Below, one piece after another: positions 1 to 5,267 of a stretch of DNA of 6,136 nt. Made by a program: the position numbers and the translations under genes. The notes beneath the pieces were generated by a model. The model saw nothing but the letters and a program-made list of their open reading frames with translations, did no database searches and was not told the DNA's origin. The stretch is from CAZDOD01 sp964506935. Lineage in GTDB: Bacteria > Desulfobacterota > Zymogenia > Zymogenales > Zymogenaceae. Location of the stretch: contig CAZDOD010000165.1 in NCBI GenBank assembly GCA_964506935.1, positions 1 to 6,136 of the forward strand. The letters are read 5' to 3'. Positions within the stretch are counted from its first letter, which is position 1. The number at the start of each line of letters is the position of its first letter.

Positions 1-407
1 ATCCCACAGAATACAACAGGAAGAAGGTAGAGAACGACATCAAACAAATCAGAAGGATAAAGGTGGAGATCTCCGAGAGATATGCCATCCCCTTCGCCTG
101 CATAGTCTTCTTTCTTTTGTGTGTGCCCCTCGGCATCCAGTCCAATCCGAAGGGGAAGTCTGGAAGAATGCTCCTCGCCATCCTCATTATCTTCGCCTAC
201 TACGTGCTCATGGCGATGGGTACTACCATGGGGAAAAACGAAGTCATACCACCCCTTTATTCTATGTGGTTTCCAAATGTAATCCTGGGGGTGATGGGGG
301 TCTATGCAATGATAAAGGTCGGAAGGGAATCGCCTATCTTTGTCATAACCCTATACAACAAATTATTGGAATATACGAATCAATTAATGTCGAGAATAAA
401 CAGATGA
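1..407 (+). CDS. lptF: LptF, LPS export ABC transporter permease (3' part only)
   Basis: This is the C-terminal 134 residues of an LptF/LptG (YjgP/YjgQ) family permease; the frame is open from base 3 and the start lies upstream of the window. LptF pairs with LptG and the ATPase LptB in the inner membrane to pull LPS out of the bilayer and push it to LptC and LptA. The fragment begins with a basic stretch, then shows the family's three C-terminal membrane helices. The first contains YAIPFACIVFFLLCVPLGI, matching the family pattern in which P, a small residue and VPLG are conserved. The second contains AYYVLMAMG, and the third follows PPLYSMWFPNVILG, matching the conserved 'lpp.la.W.pN' segment. 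A cytoplasmic tail of about 25-30 residues follows the last helix. The stop overlaps the next gene's start as ATGA, so the two are translationally coupled. LptF is assigned rather than LptG because it is the first of the tandem pair; the two proteins are paralogous. Confidence 0.88.
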   Translation, partial: PTEYNRKKVENDIKQIRRIKVEISERYAIPFACIVFFLLCVPLGIQSNPKGKSGRMLLAILIIFAYYVLMAMGTTMGKNEVIPPLYSMWFPNVILGVMGVYAMIKVGRESPIFVITLYNKLLEYTNQLMSRINR

Positions 408-1492
408 AGATCCTGACCCGATATATTCTAAGGCAGTTTTTCGCCGCCCTTGCACTATCAATAGCGGCATTTATCGCCCTGTTTCTGATTGTAGACATAT
501 TCGAGAATGTCGGCAAATTCGTCGACAACCCCGTACCCGTTTCAATCATATTGGCGTATTTCCTAAGTAAAATTCCCTTTATTATATTTATCTCTCTTCC
601 CCTCTCGGTAATGCTTTCGGCCCTTGTATCTATCGGCCTCATGGGGAAAAATCTCGAGCTTGTTGCGATCCGAACAAGCGGCCTAAGTCACCTCTTCATC
701 GTCAAACCCTTGCTTATCGTCTCGCTCATCATCAGCTTCGTCTCGTTTTTCGGCAACGAATATATCGTCCCCAAGTCGAACAGCCTGACCACATATCTAA
801 ATCAAGTCAAAATAAAAAGGAATATAAATGAGATAAAGCCCGAATATCAGCTCGACAAGATATGGGTGAAGAGGGGAAACACAATATATTATATCAACAG
901 GTATCACCCCGAACTCGAGATGCTCGAAGGGATCACGATATACAAATTCAATGACAACTTTCAATTGGAAAAGAGGTTCATAGCCGAAAAGGGTTACTGG
1001 AAGGGAGATGACTGGGAATTCTATAACGTTATCGAAAATGATTTCCCAGCTTTTGGTCCCTTTTCAACTGAGAAATATGAAGTTTTATCTCTCGGGATCG
1101 CCGAGACACCGGAAGATTTCAAGATAGTATTCAAGGAGACCACGGAAAATATGTCTTACCGCGAGCTCTCCCGATATATCAAGGCCCTAAAAAAGGACGG
1201 CTATAACGCCTCCCGCTACACCGTAGACCTCATGTCGAAGGTATCGTACCCCATGGTCAATTTCATAATGGTGCTTTTGGCGATACCGTTTGCCATTATG
1301 GTGGGGAGGAGGGGCGGAATTGCATCGAGCGTCGTGATCTCCTTCACATTTGCATTCCTCTACTGGATAGTGTATAGCACCTGCCTCTCGCTTGGACACG
1401 CCGGAACCCTACCCCCGATCATCGCCGCATGGACCGCCAACATCCTCTTTACGATTGCGGGTGTATACATATTTCTCAGAGTAACCCTATAG
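404..1492 (+). CDS. lptG: LptG, LPS export ABC transporter permease
   Basis: Complete 362-residue LptG-type permease, the usual family length. It forms the LptB2FG transporter with LptF and drives LPS from the inner membrane toward the outer membrane. Six membrane helices can be read at about residues 11-31, 47-75, 98-118, 280-299, 305-328 and 336-357. Between the third and fourth lies the periplasmic beta-rich domain (about 125-270). After helix 2, GKNLELVAIRTSGLS (81-95) is the cytoplasmic coupling helix that contacts LptB; the E-L-x-A-x-R-x-x-G pattern is typical. The C-terminal half carries SYPMVNFIMVLLAIPFAI (281-298) and LPPIIAAWTANILF (336-349), both family hallmarks. The frame stays open far upstream inside lptF, but the ATG at 404 is chosen because it gives the family's normal N-terminus (MKILTRYILRQFF) and an ATGA overlap with the lptF stop. 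There is no strong Shine-Dalgarno, so reinitiation after lptF is likely. Confidence 0.93.
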   Translation: MKILTRYILRQFFAALALSIAAFIALFLIVDIFENVGKFVDNPVPVSIILAYFLSKIPFIIFISLPLSVMLSALVSIGLMGKNLELVAIRTSGLSHLFIVKPLLIVSLIISFVSFFGNEYIVPKSNSLTTYLNQVKIKRNINEIKPEYQLDKIWVKRGNTIYYINRYHPELEMLEGITIYKFNDNFQLEKRFIAEKGYWKGDDWEFYNVIENDFPAFGPFSTEKYEVLSLGIAETPEDFKIVFKETTENMSYRELSRYIKALKKDGYNASRYTVDLMSKVSYPMVNFIMVLLAIPFAIMVGRRGGIASSVVISFTFAFLYWIVYSTCLSLGHAGTLPPIIAAWTANILFTIAGVYIFLRVTL

Positions 1493-1597
1493 ATGACTAA
1501 ATCGTGATGCATGGATTTCTCTTTTTGTTGACTCAGTAAATTCCATAAAATCAAAAGTTACTCATAAACAACAACATTGCCACCCTATGACGTGCAA

Positions 1598-1616
1598 AAG
1601 GCATGTTCGGTGCCTT
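1598..1616. terminator. Weak hairpin between convergent lptG and arnT-like genes
   Basis: AAGGCA (1598-1603) and TGCCTT (1611-1616) form a 6-bp perfect stem with a 7-nt loop in the 214-bp gap between the two converging stop codons. Read on the minus strand it is followed by TTTTGC, a short T tract, so it could end the arnT-like transcript; on the plus strand no T tract follows. The stem is short and the T run poor. It is the best terminator candidate in this gap, but it may be chance. I see no gene in the rest of the gap. Confidence 0.3.
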
Positions 1617-1706
1617 GATGAGACTTCCTTTCCACCTCCAAAAACACCACTATTACCATAGTTTATAAAATGACCTCTTTTTCGGAAATAGGGTCGAGAC
1701 GTGTTT

Positions 1707-3386
1707 TTATTTTGTGTAGTATTGGGCAAATATAAAATCCCCAAAGTGATCTAAGAAGTCGGGTGCAGGGAGATCCCTTTCATATTTTTGATAATACTTA
1801 TTTTCCACTATTAAGACAACGGGTTTTTGGTTATTTTGTTTATTAGTGAGTTTCTGTAAGTCCTCTATATCGAGGACACGACGGGCGTCGTCACCAAAGT
1901 TTATCGCCTGTTCAAAAACGCTTCCGAAATATCTTACTTTGAAAAGATACACATCGTCACGTTTATATGTCCAACAGACAAGGTTGACTAAATCCTTATG
2001 AGAAACGAGTATGGTTTCCGATGTGATTTTATCGGTATTGCTTTCTAGGAATGACCCCGGTGCCGATTTCGTTTTTGCTATGTTTGGAAAGAGGAAATTA
2101 GAAACAAACATAAGGAAAATCGGAGCCATGATAAAAAGGGCAAGTTTCTTTTCGGGATGGCTCACCTTGGCGGAAAATAAAAGAGTGGCTGACCACATGA
2201 TAACCACGATAGAAAAAACAACCCATTTTAATGTCTCCGATGCATCGTAGACCGTATATCCAAAAGGATTAATGAGTTGATTTATGAAAAATCCAAATCC
2301 AGCAATAGACAAAACTGCTGAAAAAATAAACACTGTAAAATTAAACACCTTTTTATATCCCTTTTCAAAATATCGAAAGAGACCCTCTACAATCAGAAAT
2401 GCGAAAGGGACAAAACAGGGAAGGATATAAGTGGGGAGCTTACTACTTGAAACAGAGAAAAATAGAAGGGGGAAGAAAAACCAACACAGCATAAAGCGAC
2501 AAAAAGAGTCCTTTTTCGGTGATGACCAAAAACCTATTATGCTGGCGGGAATCAATACCGTAAAGGGAAGACCACCCACAAGTAGTATGGGGAGGTAAAA
2601 CAGCAATGGTTCGGGGTGCTGACCTTCTTCTCCCACAAATCGTTCAATATGGGACGTCCAAAAAAAATAGTGCCAGAAATCGGGTTCCTTGATGTGTATC
2701 AATACCGCCCAAGGGATGATGACGATCAGGGCAATAACAAGCGGAATCCAGGGGAGAGTGACGATACGCTTCCACTCCTTTTCCCAGATGAGAAACGGGA
2801 CGATGGCAACGACGGGAACTGCAAAGGCAATAAAACCCTTTGTCAGAAAAGCCATGCCTGAGAACAGGCCGGCAAAGATGAGAAATGCTATCCTTTTTTT
2901 TGTCTCCTTTTCTCTATATGCAAAATAGAAAAAGACCATCACCGCAACCAGGAGTATAAGGAGGACAGAATCGATGACGCACGAAGTTCCTAGGGCAATG
3001 ACCTCAACGAGGATGAGAAACGATGTTGCGGCAAAAAGCCCCTTTCTGTGATCTTTTAAATGCCGGTTGATTATAATAAAAAGAAAGAGAGCACCAGCCC
3101 CAACAGAAAGTGCAAAGGGGAGGCGAGCGGCAAAGGTGTTAATACCAAATATCGCCATCGAGAGGGCAATCGACCAAAAACCAAGGGGAGGTTTTTCGAA
3201 GTATCTGAAACCATCAAGATGGGGTACGATGAAATCTTTTGTGCTTAACATTTCCCTTCCTATTTCGGCATATCTGGCTTCGTCTGTAATTGTAAGTGGG
3301 CGAAATCCGATGGGAAAAATATAGATGAAAAAAAGAAGCCCCACGATCAGCATAACTCCGAGGCGTGAATCAGATATTTTTTTCAC
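1707..3386 (-). CDS. ArnT-like polyprenyl-phosphate-sugar glycosyltransferase (PMT/GT-C family)
   Basis: This 559-residue polytopic membrane protein belongs to the PMT_2/GT83 family, close in length to E. coli ArnT (about 550). These GT-C enzymes transfer a sugar from undecaprenyl phosphate, on the periplasmic face, to lipid A or another acceptor. After the first helix (about 10-27), TDEARYAEIGREML (34-47) holds the acidic pair D35-E36 at the catalytic-loop position. RYFEKPPLGFW (61-71) is the second ArnT hallmark, with E64 and K65; in the Cupriavidus ArnT structure residues at these places line the active site. D139, SCVIDS, fits the third conserved acidic position. SSSKLPTYILP (313-323) is also typical. 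About a dozen membrane segments run to residue 433, followed by a soluble periplasmic domain (about 440-559). The start is GTG with a modest AGG seven bases upstream. No arnB, arnC, arnA or arnD is nearby, so the sugar may be Ara4N, a hexosamine or a uronic acid; this cannot be read from the sequence. Its base composition is lower in GC than that of its neighbours. Confidence 0.87.
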   Translation of the reverse strand: MKKISDSRLGVMLIVGLLFFIYIFPIGFRPLTITDEARYAEIGREMLSTKDFIVPHLDGFRYFEKPPLGFWSIALSMAIFGINTFAARLPFALSVGAGALFLFIIINRHLKDHRKGLFAATSFLILVEVIALGTSCVIDSVLLILLVAVMVFFYFAYREKETKKRIAFLIFAGLFSGMAFLTKGFIAFAVPVVAIVPFLIWEKEWKRIVTLPWIPLVIALIVIIPWAVLIHIKEPDFWHYFFWTSHIERFVGEEGQHPEPLLFYLPILLVGGLPFTVLIPASIIGFWSSPKKDSFCRFMLCWFFFPLLFFSVSSSKLPTYILPCFVPFAFLIVEGLFRYFEKGYKKVFNFTVFIFSAVLSIAGFGFFINQLINPFGYTVYDASETLKWVVFSIVVIMWSATLLFSAKVSHPEKKLALFIMAPIFLMFVSNFLFPNIAKTKSAPGSFLESNTDKITSETILVSHKDLVNLVCWTYKRDDVYLFKVRYFGSVFEQAINFGDDARRVLDIEDLQKLTNKQNNQKPVVLIVENKYYQKYERDLPAPDFLDHFGDFIFAQYYTK

Positions 3387-3472
3387 AATGAAACCTGCAA
3401 TATAGTTTTTTAAACTTTACTTTTAGTTTTCCCAATAATGGCACCCACCATAAATTAGGCGATTAGATCGGA

Positions 3473-3510
3473 ATATTCTATTATAAAATAAATCAGAAAT
3501 CTATAGAATA
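3473..3510 (-). promoter_or_regulatory. Candidate promoter of the arnT-like gene with flanking inverted repeat
   Basis: On the minus strand a perfect TATAAT lies at 3485-3480, which would start transcription near 3473 and leave a leader of about 87 nt before the GTG. The hexamer at 17-bp spacing (TTCTAT, 3508-3503) is a poor -35, so the promoter would be weak or need an activator. The heptamer TATTCTA (3474-3480) is repeated inverted as TAGAATA (3504-3510), 30 bp centre to centre; the two arms cover the -35 and the -10/+1 region, as an operator might. The region is AT-rich, so chance is a real alternative. Confidence 0.35.
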
Positions 3511-3517
3511 GTCCTAT

Positions 3518-4039
3518 CTATTGTACCGATCTCCACCCGTTGTAGCAGATTTTCGACTCGTCAAAACGATCGGATGGGGGAAGACTCTCCGCCGGGTGGC
3601 CGATTGGGATCAGAGAAAGCGGGATGATGTGATCGGGAAGATCCAAGAGCTTTTTGATACCGACAACCCGCTCCTCCCTCGGATATACTCCCAGCCAGAC
3701 GGCGCCGAGGCCCAGGGCGTTTGCCGAAATCAAAATATTTTCGGTCGCCGCCGCACAGTCCTGAATCCAGTACCCCTTACGAGTCACAAGCTCAAGGTCT
3801 CCACAGACCAGGATCGCAAGTGGGGCCTCCCTTAACATCTTCGAGTAAGGGTGATATTTAGGGATATCATCCAATATACCCCGTTCGGTGATGACGACAA
3901 AGCGCCACGCCTGCTGGTTTCCCGCAGAAGGGGCGCTCATCGCCGCCCTGAGGAGCTTCCCTATCAATTCGTCGGAGACAGCATCACGGGTATATTTTCG
4001 GATGCTCCTCCTCGTCATAATGGCTTTCATTGCGTCCAT
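3518..4039 (-). CDS. Nitroreductase family FMN oxidoreductase
   Basis: This is a 173-residue cytosolic flavoprotein of the nitroreductase superfamily, at the short end of the family's range. Members bind FMN as a homodimer and use NAD(P)H to reduce nitroaromatics, quinones, enones or other substrates. RRSIRKY (10-16) is the N-terminal motif whose arginines bind the FMN phosphate. APSAGNQQAW (36-45) is the flavin-contact loop, and DCAAATENILISANALGLG (94-112) is the long helix of the dimer core. GAVWLG (112-117) and PIGHPAE (145-151) complete the family pattern. The C-terminal RFDESKICYNGW is the usual tail. The first ATG is chosen because AAAGGAG sits six bases before it; the ATGs at codons 4 and 8 lack such a site. 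The gene precedes the arnT-like gene on the same strand by 131 bp, so read-through is possible, but the gap may hold a separate promoter. Substrate and pathway cannot be predicted, and no link to envelope synthesis is visible. Confidence 0.9.
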   Translation of the reverse strand: MDAMKAIMTRRSIRKYTRDAVSDELIGKLLRAAMSAPSAGNQQAWRFVVITERGILDDIPKYHPYSKMLREAPLAILVCGDLELVTRKGYWIQDCAAATENILISANALGLGAVWLGVYPREERVVGIKKLLDLPDHIIPLSLIPIGHPAESLPPSDRFDESKICYNGWRSVQ

Positions 4040-4045
4040 CTAATG

Positions 4046-4052
4046 CTCCTTT
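4046..4052 (-). promoter_or_regulatory. Strong Shine-Dalgarno of the nitroreductase gene
   Basis: On the minus strand these bases read AAAGGAG, close to the full anti-16S complement, and lie six bases before the ATG at 4039-4037. This fixes the start at the first of three closely spaced in-frame ATGs. It is the best ribosome binding site visible in the window. Confidence 0.8.
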
Positions 4053-4088
4053 AGTCCGTATAAAAAACTCATTGAATAATATTAAATC

Positions 4089-4097
4089 AGAGTATAC
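4089..4097 (-). promoter_or_regulatory. Candidate -10 element for the nitroreductase gene
   Basis: The minus strand reads GTATACTCT here, including TATACT (4096-4091), a five-of-six match to the sigma-70 -10 box. A start near 4084 would give a leader of about 45 nt carrying the strong ribosome binding site. No convincing -35 hexamer lies 15-18 bp upstream. The same 9-mer, in the opposite orientation, sits at the candidate promoter of the methyltransferase. Confidence 0.35.
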
Positions 4098-4287
4098 CAC
4101 CATTTGAGAATTTATTTTCGGTTTAGATGAATATTTTAGACACTTCATAAAAATATCAAAAAACGCCTAAATATAAAGAAATTTTTTAATCCCCTTTTCT
4201 GCAACTAAAAACAAAAAAATATGGCGATCTATCTATCTAAAATTTGATCTGCAAAATTTTACGCCAACATATCTATATTGATTCTCA

Positions 4288-4314
4288 TTGACTTATCAGA
4301 TCCAATAGTATACT
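4288..4314 (+). promoter_or_regulatory. Candidate sigma-70 promoter of the methyltransferase gene
   Basis: TTGACT (4288-4293) matches five of six bases of the -35 consensus, and TATACT (4309-4314) five of six of the -10. The spacer is 15 bp, two shorter than ideal; TACTCT at 4311-4316 would give 17 bp with a poorer box. Transcription would begin near 4321, leaving a leader of about 40 nt before the ATG at 4362. It is the best-matching promoter in the window. Confidence 0.5.
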
Positions 4315-4361
4315 CTACCTAAAATTAAGGACAAAATCCACCGATATATCACGAGGTACTT

Positions 4362-5060
4362 ATGAAGCGAAGTGAACTCCGAAACCTTAAAGTTGTCGAG
4401 ACCTTGCGTAAATACGTTCGGGAAGGAAAGATCCTCGATGTTGGTGCGGGAAGAGGGGCGCTTTCCCATGCCCTACTTGAAATGGGCTATGAGGTCAAGG
4501 CCGCGGATATAGATCCGTCAAAGTGTAAATACCCTGATGTCGAAATGATTCAGTGTAATATATTGAAGGGACTTCCTTTTAATGACAATTCTTTCGATGC
4601 AATTACAATAACCGAAGTCATCGAGCACATGGAAGATCCCTACTTGACCGTTCGGGAACTAAATCGGGTCTTAAAGCCCGGTGGGATCCTATTTATAACT
4701 GTTCCAAACTATGGGAACATCGAAACAAGGATGAATTACCTTTTCAGAGGAACTTTACCAAAGGCCTTTCCTTTTAAAGTGGAGAAGCCCGGATCAAGAA
4801 AAACGCATGGCCATATCAACACTATGACTATCGTACAGCTCAAATATCTACTAATGACCAACGGATTCGAGATGATTCACCTTTCGGCCCTCTTCCCGAA
4901 GAAAAAGATGGTGTTCCTCTTACCGATATCTTTGCTGGTGTTCCTCTATTCCCATCTCTTCTGGCCCTCACAAAGGAGAAAATTGTACCACATACCAGAC
5001 CAGATGAAAGTCCTTTTTGGGGGTTCATACCTTCTTATCATCGGAAGAAAGAAGAAGTGA
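4362..5060 (+). CDS. Class I SAM-dependent methyltransferase with hydrophobic C-terminal segment
   Basis: This 232-residue protein is of the Methyltransf_11 type (UbiE/UbiG-like fold) and transfers a methyl group from S-adenosylmethionine to an unknown acceptor. Motif I, ILDVGAGRG (24-32), binds SAM; the acidic end of strand two is in AADID (47-51). NILKGLPFNDNSFDAI (67-82) is the strand-four region, followed by VIEHMEDP (86-93), a post-motif typical of methyltransferases acting on small or lipid-like acceptors. LKPGGILFITVPN (104-116) closes the Rossmann core. HGHINTMTIVQLKYLLMTNGFE (149-170) resembles methyltransferases from polysaccharide clusters. A hydrophobic run at 183-200, followed by basic residues, may anchor or dock the enzyme on the inner membrane. 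GAGG five bases before the ATG serves as ribosome binding site. It is transcribed alone, divergent from the nitroreductase and convergent with the dehydrogenase. The acceptor cannot be deduced; a glycan or isoprenoid-linked intermediate is an inference from sequence style and neighbours. Confidence 0.85.
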   Translation: MKRSELRNLKVVETLRKYVREGKILDVGAGRGALSHALLEMGYEVKAADIDPSKCKYPDVEMIQCNILKGLPFNDNSFDAITITEVIEHMEDPYLTVRELNRVLKPGGILFITVPNYGNIETRMNYLFRGTLPKAFPFKVEKPGSRKTHGHINTMTIVQLKYLLMTNGFEMIHLSALFPKKKMVFLLPISLLVFLYSHLFWPSQRRKLYHIPDQMKVLFGGSYLLIIGRKKK

Positions 5061-5165
5061 TGATTTTATGGGAGGATCAAACCACGAGCATTATCAAAAT
5101 AATTGTAGTGTCTAGCGATGCCTTAGAATGGCCGAAATAAACAGACTTCTTTAAAAATACCAAGC

Positions 5166-5233
5166 TGGGGTACTAAATCTATCAAAATCAAATAGATGGT
5201 TTATATAAAATAGCTATTTGGGCGGATACCCCA
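5166..5233. repeat. Nested inverted repeats in the convergent intergenic region
   Basis: Outer arms TGGGGTA (5166-5172) and TACCCCA (5227-5233) are perfect 7-bp complements 54 bases apart. Inside them, ATCTAT (5177-5182) and ATAGAT (5192-5197) form a 6-bp stem with a 9-base loop, and AAATAGCTATTT (5208-5219) is a perfect 12-base palindrome. Together they could fold as a three-way junction of 68 nt. GGCGG (5221-5225) and CCGCC (5252-5256) offer a competing pair. No T tract follows in either direction, so it is not a standard terminator. The pairing is seen; any function is a guess. Confidence 0.4.
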
Positions 5234-5267
5234 TCTGAAGTCCTAAAAAAGCCGCCTCTATATACAC

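Larger units (their letters stand above)
4040..4361. other. AT-rich divergent intergenic region
   Basis: This 322-bp stretch separates the divergently transcribed nitroreductase and methyltransferase genes and holds no gene I can support. It is far more AT-rich than the genes: by hand count the 60-base blocks starting at 4141 and 4201 have 14 and 15 G+C bases. It has long A and T runs (for example near 4141-4190 and 4207-4220) that suggest curved or flexible promoter DNA. It contains three tandem ATCT units (4227-4238). Candidate -10 elements for both genes lie toward the two ends and share the 9-mer GTATACTCT in inverted orientation. No hairpin strong enough for a terminator or riboswitch was seen. 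Confidence 0.7.

Noticed and set aside
119..403. Upstream extension of the lptG frame to an earlier start inside lptF
   Set aside because: This part lies over the clearly LptF-coding frame, reads as cysteine-, histidine- and glycine-rich nonsense, and the family N-terminus begins at the ATG at 404.
1562..1744. 60-codon minus-strand frame overlapping the 3' end of the arnT-like gene
   Set aside because: No recognisable domain, odd composition, and it starts inside the arnT-like gene in another frame with no good ribosome binding site; probably chance.
2011..3324. Several plus-strand frames of 60-85 codons antisense to the arnT-like gene
   Set aside because: They are antisense shadows of a well-supported membrane protein gene and show no domain or start signal.
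3438..3451. ATGG-loop-CCAT hairpin in the leader of the arnT-like gene
   Set aside because: Only four base pairs and no T tract; too weak for a terminator or attenuator.
3521..4054. Plus-strand frames antisense to the nitroreductase
   Set aside because: The minus-strand frame carries all nitroreductase motifs and a strong ribosome binding site; the antisense frames carry none.
4227..4238. Three tandem ATCT units as a phase-variation tract
   Set aside because: Too few copies, outside any coding frame, and not between the candidate -35 and -10 of the methyltransferase promoter.
4840..5028. 62-codon minus-strand frame inside the methyltransferase
   Set aside because: Antisense shadow with arginine- and serine-rich low-information sequence.
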